NCBI GenBank assembly: GCA_036557285.1
Contig: DATBHW010000004.1
Location: forward strand, 1-53,651
Reading direction: 5' to 3'
Source of the DNA: Ktedonobacterales bacterium
GTDB taxonomy: Bacteria; Chloroflexota; Ktedonobacteria; Ktedonobacterales; DATBGS01
Length of the DNA: 53,651 nucleotides
Below are positions 1-9,002 of this stretch, piece after piece (position 1 is the first letter of the stretch; each line of letters opens with the position of its first letter). Position numbers and translations under genes: made by a program. Below the pieces are notes generated by a model, which worked only from the letters and a program-made list of their open reading frames with translations, was not told the origin of the DNA and made no database searches.

Positions 1-2594
1 TGCGGGCCGGAGCCTTCGCTCAGCACATAGCAGTAGGATTGATGTTCGCCGCGCCCGACGCGCCCGCGAAACTGATGCAGCTGCGACAGGCCAAAGCGGT
101 CGGCGTCTTCAATCGCCATCACCGTCGCGTTGGCTACATCCACGCCCACCTCGACGACGGCGGTAGCGACCAGTACATCCAGTTCGCCATCGCGGAAACG
201 CCGCATCACCTGTTCTTTTTCGCCGCCCTTCAGCCCGCCATGCACCAGCCCCAGCCGCAGCGTCGGGAAGACCTGGGTGCGCAGCCGCTCGTACTCCACA
301 ACAGCGGCTTTCACATCCTCCAGCGTTTCGGATTCTTCGATCAGCGGGCAGATCACATACGCCTGGCGACCAAGCGCCACCTGCTCGGCAATCACATGGT
401 ACGCTTCAGCACGCCGCGTGCCGGAACGCCAGCGGGTGATAATCTGCTGGCGGCCCTGGGGCATTTCATCCAGCGTCGAAATATCCAGATCGCCATAGAG
501 CGTCAAGGCCAGCGTGCGCGGAATGGGCGTAGCCGTCATCACCAGCATATGCGGATTGTAGCCCTTCTGGCGCAGGGCGTCGCGCTGCTCGACGCCAAAG
601 CGGTGCTGCTCGTCCACCACCACAAACCCCAACCGCGCAAACGTCACACCCTCCTGTATCAAGGCATGCGTGCCCACCACCACCATCGCTTCGCCCGATT
701 CCGCCGCCGCCAGCATGGCCGCGCGCTCGCGCTGGCGCTGGCTGCCGATCAACAGCGCGACGCGGATGCCAAACGGCTCCAGCAGCCGCGATATAGTACG
801 ATAGTGCTGCTCGGCCAGAATTTCCGTCGGCGCCATCAACACACCCTGCAAGCCATTGGCCGCCGCCGTCAAGAGCGCCGCCGCCGCAACCACCGTTTTG
901 CCCGACCCCACATCGCCTTGCAGCAGGCGGCACATTGGCTGCGCGCGCCCCTGGTCCGCCAGAATCTCGGTAATCACCCGGCGCTGCGCTCCGGTGAAGC
1001 GAAACGGCAGCGCCGCCTCGAACGGCTTATCGATGGAAACCGGCCACAGCCCCGGCGCTGGGGGTCGCTCACTCACAGGTGTCGAAGCGGATAGTTTTGA
1101 GGACAGCAGCGCGACCTCGCTCTCCTGCACCGTCTCGAAAACCTGCCCCAGATCAACCCTCAGCGCGATACCCTCGACCCCACTCCTCCACTCCGCGCGG
1201 CGCGCCAGCATCCCTAGCTGAATCAAAAATAGTTCATCAAATGCCAGCCGCTTCCTGGCGCTGACCAGCCGCCCCTCGTTCTCTGGATAGTGGTACTGGC
1301 TGACCGCCTGGGGCAGGGATGGCAGCCCCACCTGCGAACGAATCGTCGCGGGCAGGAACTCTGGCAGCAGTTCGGCACAGCGGTCCACCGCCCACTTGGT
1401 ATAGCGGCGCAGCGCCTTAGCGTTGAGTCCTTCGGTGAGGGTATAGATCGGGACCAGCCGTCCCGTGTTCACCAGATCGCCCTGCTCCGGCAGTTCGTGG
1501 CTGCGCACGTTGAACTCGACTTTGTTGCCGAAGCGCTGCTTCACGCCGGTCAGGACAATATAGCTGCCGCGCGTCAACTGTTTGAGCAGATAGGGCTGAT
1601 TAAACCAGGTAGCGCGAATCTGGCCGGTCTCATCCGAGACTCTGGCGATAGTGCGCACTCTGCCGCTGGCGCTGCGTACATTCTGCACCTCCCAGATCAT
1701 CCCCATAATCGTCACCACCTGCTCCAACGGAATCGTCGCAATTTTTTCTAGCTTGCTGTAATCGTGGTGTTCGCGCGGATAATAGGTAAGCAAATCTTGC
1801 ACCGTATGGATACCCAGCCGACGCAGCTTCGCCTCTTGCGACGAGCCAACCCCAGGAACCGCCGTCACCCGCGCTTTCAGCAGAAAATGGCTCTCTACCG
1901 TCGTTTGCCTGCCATCAACCCCCTGGTCATACGCCTCTTGCTCCTGGTCAGCATCAGCAGGCGCAGCGAATGCAGTTTCATCGAGTTGATTCGATAAATC
2001 CACCAGATGGCTGCTGCGAATCACTGGTGAAGAGATTGGCCCGCGCGAGGGCAGCAGTTCCCAGGGCGCTGCCTCTTGCATCACGGGGCCTGGGGCAGTG
2101 GCTGGCTCAGCTCCCTGAGATTGCCCGCTTCTCGATGGGGATACTTGGGATCCAGGCGCGCTCTTGCGCGGTTCAGATGAGGGAAGTATACGCGCTTCTT
2201 GAGCCGTAGTCATCGGGCGAGCCGCAGGCCGCGCAGAAAACCCGGATGCTTTTCCATCCGGCGTCGTTTCGGGAGCCTGCCCGCTTAGTCGAGCGAGCGC
2301 GGCGCGCACTCGCGCGGCCCGCTGCATGGGATCAAGCGTGTGATAGTCCTGCAATAAGTGTTGAATGGCTTGCTCAACCGGCAGCGCGCTGGCAGCATCA
2401 GCCAGCGCGCCGGACAGCCGCAGCTTCTCTACTTCGTCGGCCCAGCGTGCTACAAAGGCTTCTAGCCCGCCTGGGCGCACCGTTTGATCGGTATGTCCCA
2501 AACGCTGCTCATGGAGGAGAATCTTACGAGCCTTCTCGATGACAGGTGGTAGCACGCGCGCATCCCTTTCTCGCACTTCTAGCCGTCGTCGCAT
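1..2594 (-). CDS. recG: ATP-dependent DNA helicase RecG (3' end outside window)
   Basis: RecG remodels stalled replication forks and branched DNA. The minus-strand frame opens at an ATG at 2594 and is still open at base 1, so only the last part of the helicase C-terminal region is missing. About 230 residues of proline/alanine/serine-rich sequence precede the family core, making it longer than the usual ~690-residue enzyme. The wedge/OB region follows (VPGVGSSQEAKLRRLGI, then YPREHHDYS). Next come the helicase motifs: P-loop GDVGSGKT near residue 560, MAPTEILAEQH, DEQHRFG near 660, TATPIPRTL, and HGGLKGGEK leading to QFRGRVGRG. It lies 32 bases downstream of the ArsA-like gene and is probably co-transcribed. 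No strong ribosome binding site precedes the ATG, so the exact start is the weak point. The family call is secure. Confidence 0.93.
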   Translation of the reverse strand, partial: MRRRLEVRERDARVLPPVIEKARKILLHEQRLGHTDQTVRPGGLEAFVARWADEVEKLRLSGALADAASALPVEQAIQHLLQDYHTLDPMQRAARVRAALARLSGQAPETTPDGKASGFSARPAARPMTTAQEARILPSSEPRKSAPGSQVSPSRSGQSQGAEPATAPGPVMQEAAPWELLPSRGPISSPVIRSSHLVDLSNQLDETAFAAPADADQEQEAYDQGVDGRQTTVESHFLLKARVTAVPGVGSSQEAKLRRLGIHTVQDLLTYYPREHHDYSKLEKIATIPLEQVVTIMGMIWEVQNVRSASGRVRTIARVSDETGQIRATWFNQPYLLKQLTRGSYIVLTGVKQRFGNKVEFNVRSHELPEQGDLVNTGRLVPIYTLTEGLNAKALRRYTKWAVDRCAELLPEFLPATIRSQVGLPSLPQAVSQYHYPENEGRLVSARKRLAFDELFLIQLGMLARRAEWRSGVEGIALRVDLGQVFETVQESEVALLSSKLSASTPVSERPPAPGLWPVSIDKPFEAALPFRFTGAQRRVITEILADQGRAQPMCRLLQGDVGSGKTVVAAAALLTAAANGLQGVLMAPTEILAEQHYRTISRLLEPFGIRVALLIGSQRQRERAAMLAAAESGEAMVVVGTHALIQEGVTFARLGFVVVDEQHRFGVEQRDALRQKGYNPHMLVMTATPIPRTLALTLYGDLDISTLDEMPQGRQQIITRWRSGTRRAEAYHVIAEQVALGRQAYVICPLIEESETLEDVKAAVVEYERLRTQVFPTLRLGLVHGGLKGGEKEQVMRRFRDGELDVLVATAVVEVGVDVANATVMAIEDADRFGLSQLHQFRGRVGRGEHQSYCYVLSEGSGP

Positions 2595-2626
2595 CGCTGG
2601 CAGCGGGGGTAATACCAATGCAGCCC

Positions 2627-3799
2627 CTACGCCGTTGCGGCTGCCGGTTCAAAATGGATTTCCAGGTTTTTATCAACAAAGCGCGCCACTTTGGCATCCA
2701 TAGGCATCAGCACTGCCGGAAGTGTCAATTCGCGCTTAAAGTTGCCTACCTCTACTACCATCTCATCGCCCTTCTTGGTCAAGACGACTTTATCCAGTTC
2801 CACATGGGGCAGAGGCAGCCGCAAGATATAGCCCTGGCCGTTCTTCGCCAGTTCCTGCACCGCGCCGCGATAAAAAACCTGCGTCGGATCGTCTTCGCCA
2901 AAGATCGTATGGGCTAGTTTCCCCAGCGCCTCCACACCTAGAATCTCTTCAGAGAGATACGGCCCCTCCCAGATGGGCAGTGGCTTGAAGGTGTTATAAA
3001 TCTGCTGGCGATAACGCTCCTGCGACTCCAGCAGGCGCTGCATAAACACATCCTGATACACCGCTTGAGGCAAGACACGATTGCAGACCACGCCATCAAT
3101 GGGGTAGTTATAGAGCGCCAGATACGTCTCCGCCCGCAGCGCTTCTTTAATCACCATCTTCTCCGGGTTGACCACCAGCCGATACGAACTGATCTCCGGG
3201 TTGGTGAGCACCTCGCGCAGCCCCTTCACGCGCTCGTTGAGACGCTGGATGGACTCCGCCAGATTCACCGTTGAGGGCACAAAAGCTTTCAGCAGCGGTT
3301 TTGCCATGCTCAACGCCGTTTTTTGCAGTGCGCTCGTGCGTCCCACGTACCAGAGAAAGGATTCCGGCATGCTCAAGAGCCGCATCGTCTCGCCAGTGGG
3401 GGCGGCATCAATCACCACCGTCTCAAAGTCGCCGTCGCGCGCATTGCGATAAATATTCATCAAGCTGATAAGTTCATCCATGCCAGGGATCACCGCCATC
3501 TCCTCAGCAACCACCTCTTCAACACCCTGTTTCTTCAAGACCGACCCGACATAATGCTGCACCTTGCCCCACTGCTGGCGCATCTCCTCCAGCACATTCA
3601 CTTCCTGCGCCCAGAGGTGATCGGCAACCTGGATCGGCTCAGCCGTCAGCGGACGATCAAAACAATCGGCGAGGCTATGCGCCAGATCAGTGCTCACGAC
3701 CAGGGTCCGCTTCCCCAACTCAGCGGCGCGTGCTGCTGTCGCCGCCGAGATGGTCGTCTTGCCAACGCCACCTTTCCCCAGATAGAGGATTATCCGCAT
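2627..3799 (-). CDS. ArsA/GET3-family anion-transporting ATPase
   Basis: This is a cytosolic, soluble P-loop ATPase of the ArsA/Get3 branch of the deviant-Walker SIMIBI family, 390 residues. The deviant P-loop GKGGVGKT is at residues 8-15. It is followed by the switch region STDLAHSLAD and by DAAPTGETMRLL, the motif typical of ArsA proteins. A C-terminal stretch after residue 300 (RLPLPHVELDKV to LPAVLMPMDAK) fits the alpha-crystallin-like tail found in many ArsA-like proteins of phototrophic and chloroflexal bacteria. Only one ATPase half is present, unlike proteobacterial ArsA. No ArsB, ArsC or ArsR lies nearby, so arsenite export is not supported and the substrate is unknown. The start at 3799 is chosen because AAAGGA sits 10 bases upstream; the longer frame adds only MALARKEYYS. 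It heads a two-gene unit with recG. Confidence 0.88.
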   Translation of the reverse strand: MRIILYLGKGGVGKTTISAATAARAAELGKRTLVVSTDLAHSLADCFDRPLTAEPIQVADHLWAQEVNVLEEMRQQWGKVQHYVGSVLKKQGVEEVVAEEMAVIPGMDELISLMNIYRNARDGDFETVVIDAAPTGETMRLLSMPESFLWYVGRTSALQKTALSMAKPLLKAFVPSTVNLAESIQRLNERVKGLREVLTNPEISSYRLVVNPEKMVIKEALRAETYLALYNYPIDGVVCNRVLPQAVYQDVFMQRLLESQERYRQQIYNTFKPLPIWEGPYLSEEILGVEALGKLAHTIFGEDDPTQVFYRGAVQELAKNGQGYILRLPLPHVELDKVVLTKKGDEMVVEVGNFKRELTLPAVLMPMDAKVARFVDKNLEIHFEPAAATA

Positions 3800-3988
3800 G
3801 CTATAGTATTCCTTTCGAGCTAGAGCCAACCGGAATCAGTGTATCACACACCTACTCTACAGGTACGAAGGAGACATGCGAATAGTTCATTCTGTGTGCT
3901 GTGCGCCGAGGAGAAAATGAAGGGGGCATATTGAAAAAGCGGAGACCAACCCTATCATGCAAGCTAGCCCCTGACTTTGATCTGGCGA

Positions 3989-4963
3989 TCAAAGACTACT
4001 GAGGCGCTGAATAAGAAGCTGGATCATATGTTCGTCGCTCACCCCTGGAAAAGAGGCCGCCAGCAACTCGTATGATTCTAGAGCCAGTAATATTTCCTTT
4101 GCTTCTTCGTTCTGGGTGATCCGCTCAGGGTTCCGAGCAACTGGCTCAGTGGCAGCAGACTCTATTACGAGACCTATATTCTCTACCGTCAAATCGCCCA
4201 CCAGCCGCCTAAGTTCTCGTTCAGTTGCTGTTGTTACCCAAATGCGCACAAGCCCATTCGTAAGTTCCTCACCCTGGACTTTGAAATAGTAGAGGTTAGG
4301 ATCTGATGGAGGCGGGACATCGAAATACGGCTGGATTTTCGCCCCAGCAGCGGTCGTAATGGAGTACCGCTTTTGACCCGTCTCTTTCTCGTAGACCCAT
4401 AAGTTTTTGCTGGCTTTTCTACTTCCCCCGCCGCTCTCTTTCCACTCTGCGAAATAATCTTGAGGGTCAGGAAGGATGGTTTCTTCTTCAAAGTAAAGGA
4501 ATTCTTGTAGATTTGCTTGCCATAGGAGCCACCCTGTTCGCATATCTGCTTGAGCGCCCCTGGCCTTCTCACTCACCAACTTCCTGCGCTCCCCTAGAAA
4601 ATCGGCGTACTGGGTCAGAACATCGCTCATTGCCTCATTGGGAAGACTATCCAAAGATGGGATACGTATAGAACGGGTGGCTGCTGGATGCATGAGACGC
4701 GTGCCACAGATGTCTCTCAGCGGTTTATCCGATGGTTGCCTCAGCATCTTATGTTCTACGCCCAGGCCATTGTGCATCACATCAATATTGAGATTGCTCC
4801 ATCCGACATAGGGGATGTTCTTTGCTATGCAGTAGACGTGCGCCCAATCACCCTCTTCTAATTTCCTGCCCATCATAAATGCTACGCGGGTGGCAAGCAG
4901 TTGGTGAGCATAGGCAAATTCTTTAGGTGAGAACGCTTGGAGGGTTCTGGGCCGTTGCACCAA
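3989..4963 (-). CDS. Putative restriction endonuclease partner of the adjacent DNA methyltransferase
   Basis: No family is recognised from sequence alone. The 324-residue protein has DVMHNGLGVEHKML at residues 61-74. Its spacing (D61, then E70-x-K72) matches the catalytic core of PD-(D/E)xK nucleases. The rest is hydrophilic, with no membrane segment or signal peptide. It lies 72 bases downstream of an HTH-fused DNA methyltransferase on the same strand. Both genes are visibly lower in GC than the flanking housekeeping genes. That layout (methylase first, nuclease second) is what a Type II restriction-modification pair would show. The start is TTG at 4963 or GTG at 4960; AAAGGA is 8 bases before the TTG. 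The nuclease role is inferred from motif and position only. Confidence 0.55.
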   Translation of the reverse strand: MVQRPRTLQAFSPKEFAYAHQLLATRVAFMMGRKLEEGDWAHVYCIAKNIPYVGWSNLNIDVMHNGLGVEHKMLRQPSDKPLRDICGTRLMHPAATRSIRIPSLDSLPNEAMSDVLTQYADFLGERRKLVSEKARGAQADMRTGWLLWQANLQEFLYFEEETILPDPQDYFAEWKESGGGSRKASKNLWVYEKETGQKRYSITTAAGAKIQPYFDVPPPSDPNLYYFKVQGEELTNGLVRIWVTTATERELRRLVGDLTVENIGLVIESAATEPVARNPERITQNEEAKEILLALESYELLAASFPGVSDEHMIQLLIQRLSSL

Positions 4964-5035
4964 TGCAGGTTTCCTTTTCTAGCAATTCGAGTGTGGCAGC
5001 CCCTTACTCAAGGCGTTAGAGCATTAGCAATGAGA

Positions 5036-7177
5036 TTACGGAGAGCTATCAAGCCACTGCTTGACAATCGTGCGAAACTCTGCAAAGCCCAGGACTCTCG
5101 ATCCCTGAAAAATGGCCTTAGCGATCCAATCACTATAGAGTTTGCGGAAATCAATCTCCTCTTCACGGGAGACATGGAGATACACATTTGTCTGCTTCCT
5201 TACATCAATCTTGCTTAGAAAGGAGAAGATAGAATCTCTCAGTGCTTCATTGCTTTGATCTGCGCTTTTGGGCGATCTATGAAGCGGTTTTAGACAATAG
5301 AGTACCAGATCGCAGCCAGCCGTGTTTTCACTGACGAAGTGCTTGAAGGTGCCATGTTGTTTATCAAAGATGTCAGCCGCATGGATCTCAAATCCTGCTT
5401 CTACTATGGCTGCGCGTAAAGCATCCCAAACATGGCTGGATGAGTTCATAAAAACGAGGAGCAACCAATGCCCGCTGCGCAGAACCCGATAGCATTCCTT
5501 CAGGCTCTGTGTCATCAAGGATTGGTAAGCGCCTACATCTTTGCCTTGTACCTTGTTGACAATCGCCTCATCATGGGCATCGGTGAATCGGCCCAACCAA
5601 GACTCCCAAAGGATGTTCATCTCACTATAATTGATATTGGCGCCAAAAGGGGGATCGGTAAAGATTAAATCAACAGACTCATCTGGCAGATAATCAAGCA
5701 AGGTGGCAGAATGCTGAATAACAGCAGATCTTCCCCGGTAGCGGATGGCTGTGGCTTCTAAATGGTCTTGAATTGTGCGTGCCTTGCGGGCAAACGTGAT
5801 GAAAACGTTAGCTTCGTTAAAAATAAAGGGAACATTAAACCGGGCCGTATTACCACTCCCACCCCAAAACCGAAATTCTGAGAGCCGGGTTACACGTTGG
5901 TACAAGGAGGTGAAGACGAAAGCAAGGTAAGCCGCAAGTTCAGGGTCGGCAATCCGATGAATTGCGCGCCAGAGATGGCTCATGGCGGCAAGGTTTCGAG
6001 GGGTGTAAAAGCGATCAATGCGGTCAATACCATGATTCTTCGGTTGGCGTAAGTTGACGCCATCGGGAAGGTCCATACGTGGATAGTAGCCCTCGGCTAC
6101 CGGCGTTAACGCCTCCAGCCGAGAAACAAGCTCCAGGTCTGCCTGGCTCAGTGGGTGTACCATCTCTTGCTGGCGTGATCCACAGCATATATAGCCGATT
6201 TGTACAGGTTGAGCTATCGTTCTCTTCAGGTGAGACTTTTCTAAGTTCCGCCCACATGCCGGGCAAGGAAATTGTGTCAGTATCTTATGATCTCGAACCC
6301 TTTTTCCATACTTGCGACAATGATCCCATAAGAGGAATTCATGCCCACATTCATTACAAAGAACTCGATACGACCAGACAGTATATAAAATCTCGGTAGC
6401 TTTCCCACATTCGCGGCAATTGGTGGTATAGAGGCTGGCACGCAGGTCTTGAAGCTCGTTGAGAACTGCCGTGACTCCTGCATTGAAAAGGCCCGGATCG
6501 ATAGTAGATATAAATCGGTTCGCTATGAAGCAAGCGGCTGGGGATAATTCATTCAGAATACTATCATAGCCAAGTATCCTACATGCCACACCAGTCATTC
6601 CGCTGCCTGCAAAAGCATCCAGAACCAGGCCTCCATCTGGTAGATAGTGTTTCACAAGTTCTGCTATCCCCTGGGGAGGAACCTTTGTATGGTACGTATG
6701 CGCGTCGTAAGTGTACGTGTTTTTTCCAGCCGACATATTGCTCTGCGGTGGATTGTCAACCGTGGCAGCAGGCGCCGAGTGTTCTGCAAGCATAAGGCGA
6801 AGATGATCTTCTCCCCTGCTGCCAAAGTATTGACCGGTGCTTACGCGGCTGATGACCGGAGGAAACTCACCAGGAGAGAGGTCAATATGTGGCGGCAAGG
6901 GATCGAAAAGCGTAGGGGATGGTTGGCGCCGCTGTATACCACGCGATGAGAATGTACTTCTTTCAAGCTGGTTGAAGGGACGAGCTATCTGGTCATCCAG
7001 AGAAGCCTGATATATCTCCAGGATTTTGTGTAACTGGGCTGGGCTAGGTATACCCGCTCCTCGTTCCCATCTGTTCACCGAGACAAAAGAAACCCCTAAC
7101 ACATGAGCAAGACCTTCTTGCGAAAGTTGCACCCGGCTGCGGATTTCTGCCAGAATGGCTGGAACATCCACCGGCAT
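5036..7177 (-). CDS. Zn-ribbon DNA (N4/N6) methyltransferase with N-terminal XRE-type HTH
   Basis: This enzyme transfers a methyl group from S-adenosylmethionine to an exocyclic amino group in DNA. About 50 N-terminal residues form a Cro/C1-type helix-turn-helix (LSQEGLAHVLGVSFVSVNRW). The cofactor motif LDAFAGSGMTG is near residue 190. A four-cysteine Zn ribbon (CRECG, CNECG, then CPACG) occupies about residues 250-320. The catalytic motif TDPPFGANINYSE is near residue 508. The architecture resembles the Zn-ribbon adenine methylases of COG1743. The fused HTH suggests the enzyme represses its own operon. ATG at 7177 has GGAGGT only one base upstream, whereas GTG at 7171 is seven bases from it, so the true start may be two codons later. 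The low GC compared with its neighbours suggests horizontal gain. A nuclease-like gene follows. Confidence 0.88.
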   Translation of the reverse strand: MPVDVPAILAEIRSRVQLSQEGLAHVLGVSFVSVNRWERGAGIPSPAQLHKILEIYQASLDDQIARPFNQLERSTFSSRGIQRRQPSPTLFDPLPPHIDLSPGEFPPVISRVSTGQYFGSRGEDHLRLMLAEHSAPAATVDNPPQSNMSAGKNTYTYDAHTYHTKVPPQGIAELVKHYLPDGGLVLDAFAGSGMTGVACRILGYDSILNELSPAACFIANRFISTIDPGLFNAGVTAVLNELQDLRASLYTTNCRECGKATEILYTVWSYRVLCNECGHEFLLWDHCRKYGKRVRDHKILTQFPCPACGRNLEKSHLKRTIAQPVQIGYICCGSRQQEMVHPLSQADLELVSRLEALTPVAEGYYPRMDLPDGVNLRQPKNHGIDRIDRFYTPRNLAAMSHLWRAIHRIADPELAAYLAFVFTSLYQRVTRLSEFRFWGGSGNTARFNVPFIFNEANVFITFARKARTIQDHLEATAIRYRGRSAVIQHSATLLDYLPDESVDLIFTDPPFGANINYSEMNILWESWLGRFTDAHDEAIVNKVQGKDVGAYQSLMTQSLKECYRVLRSGHWLLLVFMNSSSHVWDALRAAIVEAGFEIHAADIFDKQHGTFKHFVSENTAGCDLVLYCLKPLHRSPKSADQSNEALRDSIFSFLSKIDVRKQTNVYLHVSREEEIDFRKLYSDWIAKAIFQGSRVLGFAEFRTIVKQWLDSSP

Positions 7178-7480
7178 TACCTCCCAGACATCACTTATAA
7201 ATAAAGAATATTTGATAAATATGATACTCAGGCTTTCGCCATCTGTAAAGGCCAGAAAGCGGACGGTGAAGCCTTGGGGCAAGTGGGCTGGTTCCCTTGA
7301 ACTTTCTCCAGAGAAGCGTTATGATACGGAGGCATAGTAGATGTTGGGAAGTATAGCTTATTCATATGGATGTATTTGGTGGCATAAGGTGAGATGCAGG
7401 CGTGCGGGCAATACGTCTACCAGGCAAGCCTGGTATGAACGCCCCAGGTGATGGTCTTGATCCTCAAAGGAGCTAGCGCG
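7178..7480. other. Divergent intergenic region between the R-M operon and the MoxR operon
   Basis: About 300 bases without a gene. The left third, next to the methyltransferase start, is very AT-rich (several TATAAA/ATATTT-like runs) and probably holds the minus-strand promoter that the fused HTH could bind. The right half contains the plus-strand promoter listed separately. No RNA gene or repeat is seen. Confidence 0.5.
7297..7325 (+). promoter_or_regulatory. Sigma-70-type promoter for the MoxR/VWA/rsmG cluster
   Basis: TTGAAC at 7297-7302 and TATGAT at 7320-7325 are separated by 17 bases, close to the housekeeping consensus. The first gene starts about 150 bases downstream. Confidence 0.55.
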
Positions 7481-8884
7481 GTGCCTACACAAGAGAAGCC
7501 CCGTACCATTCGAGAACTACGACAGACAGATTACCAGGTTCTTTCGGTAAAAGAAGAGATGCGTAAGAACCTGATTGAGACGATTCGGAAAGGCGAAGAC
7601 CTTTTCCCCGGCATTATCGGCTATGAAGATACCGTCATCCCCCAGGTGGAGAATGCTATCCTTTCAGAGCAGGACATCATCTTCCTGGGCGAGCGCGGCC
7701 AGGCAAAAACACGCATTGCCCGCAGCCTGATTCACCTGCTTGATGAAGAAGTACCCATTATTGCGGGCTGTGAAATCAACGACAACCCCTTTAGCCCGAT
7801 CTGCAAAGCCTGCCGGGATAAAGTAGCAGAGGAAGGCGATGATGTCGCCATCACCTGGATTGGCCGGGACCGGCGCTACGGCGAAAAGCTGGCAACGCCG
7901 GATATTACCATCTCCGACCTGATCGGCGAGGTGGACCCGATTCGTGTGGCCGAAGGGCGCTATCTGGCTGATGAACTCACCATTCACTATGGCCTGATTC
8001 CGCGCACGAACCGGGGCATCTTCTGCATCAACGAGCTGCCTGATCTGGCCGAACGCATCCAGGTGGGCTTGCTGAACATCATGGAAGAGCGCGATGTGCA
8101 GATTCGCGGCTACAAAGTGCGCCTGCCTCTGGATGTGTATGTCGTTGCCAGCGCCAACCCTGAAGACTATACGAATCGCGGGCGTATTATTACCCCGCTG
8201 AAAGACCGCTGCGGCTCCGAGATTCGCACCCACTATCCACGCGAAGTGGAAGACGAGATCACCATCATGGAGGCCGAAAGCGCCCGGTTCGTCGCCGACG
8301 GGTTGGAGACGAGCTATCCCAAGTATATGAAGGAGATTATCGCCGAGATCACGCATCAGGCCCGGCGCAGCCAGGACATCAGCCAGCGATCCGGTGTCAG
8401 TGTGCGCGTCTCTATCTCCAATTACGAAAACGTCATGAGCAACGCCATCCGGCGCTCCATCCGGCTTAACGAGCATCAGGCGGTGCCGCGCATCAGCGAC
8501 CTTCCGGCGCTCGTCGCTTCCACCAGCGGCAAGATCGAACTCGATACCGTTGGTGACGCCAAAGAGGACCGCATCATACAGAAGCTCATGAAGAACGCCA
8601 TCGTCAAAGTCTTTGGCGATTATTTCGAGGTACGCGAGTTTGAGCAGCTTGTGGCTGGCTTCGAGAAGGGGCTGAGCGTGCAGGCAGCGGATAACCTGCC
8701 CTCGATGGAGTACGTCCACCAGCTTGCCCGGGTCGGCGGTCTCAAGCAGGCGGTTGCCAAACTCAACGGACATGGTACGCCGGCCTCTGTCGCTTCGGCC
8801 ATCGAATTCATTTTGGAAGGGCTGCATCTGAACCGCCGCCTGAACAAAAATGAAACCGGCGGGCGCGCCCGCTACAGCCGTTAG
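7481..8884 (+). CDS. MoxR/magnesium-chelatase-like AAA+ ATPase
   Basis: This is an AAA+ ATPase related to the BchI/ChlI and MoxR branch, which usually works with a VWA-domain partner, here encoded by the next gene. The P-loop GERGQAKT is near residues 70-77. The Walker B region reads IFCINELPDLAERIQ, with N before the glutamate. That form is usual for this ChlI-like subgroup rather than a defect. Sensor region SANPEDYTNRGRIITPLKDR and SEIRTHYP follow. GTG at 7481 is chosen because AAAGGAG ends eight bases upstream; the longer reading from 7448 has no ribosome site. Such pairs are thought to act as chaperone-like remodelling or metal-insertion complexes. No chlorophyll or cobalamin chelatase subunit is nearby, so the substrate is unknown. 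Confidence 0.85.
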   Translation: MPTQEKPRTIRELRQTDYQVLSVKEEMRKNLIETIRKGEDLFPGIIGYEDTVIPQVENAILSEQDIIFLGERGQAKTRIARSLIHLLDEEVPIIAGCEINDNPFSPICKACRDKVAEEGDDVAITWIGRDRRYGEKLATPDITISDLIGEVDPIRVAEGRYLADELTIHYGLIPRTNRGIFCINELPDLAERIQVGLLNIMEERDVQIRGYKVRLPLDVYVVASANPEDYTNRGRIITPLKDRCGSEIRTHYPREVEDEITIMEAESARFVADGLETSYPKYMKEIIAEITHQARRSQDISQRSGVSVRVSISNYENVMSNAIRRSIRLNEHQAVPRISDLPALVASTSGKIELDTVGDAKEDRIIQKLMKNAIVKVFGDYFEVREFEQLVAGFEKGLSVQAADNLPSMEYVHQLARVGGLKQAVAKLNGHGTPASVASAIEFILEGLHLNRRLNKNETGGRARYSR

Positions 8885-8918
8885 ACAGCGCAGGCAGCAT
8901 TGTAGTGCTTTAGAGCGC

Positions 8919-8976
8919 AGCGCCTTCTCTTATCAAACCGAAAGCTTCGGTATTGACGAGTTTTTGAGAAGGCGCT
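8919..8976. repeat. Nested inverted repeats between the ATPase and VWA genes
   Basis: An outer stem of 11 bp (AGCGCCTTCTC at 8919-8929 with GAGAAGGCGCT at 8966-8976) encloses an inner 6-bp hairpin ACCGAA/TTCGGT (8937-8951). It sits in the 118-base gap, just before the VWA ribosome binding site. A run of five T precedes the closing arm, so it is not a simple terminator. Confidence 0.6.
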
Positions 8977-9002
8977 CGCTTTCTACCAGGAAGGGACAGG
9001 CA

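Noticed and set aside
39-1094. Long plus-strand frame opposite recG (351 codons)
   Set aside because: It is the antisense shadow of the recG helicase motifs; the product is a low-complexity His/Arg/Gln-rich chain with no family character.
2627-3799. Arsenic resistance operon
   Set aside because: The ArsA-like protein has a single ATPase domain and no arsB, arsC or arsR neighbour; naming it an arsenite pump would overreach.
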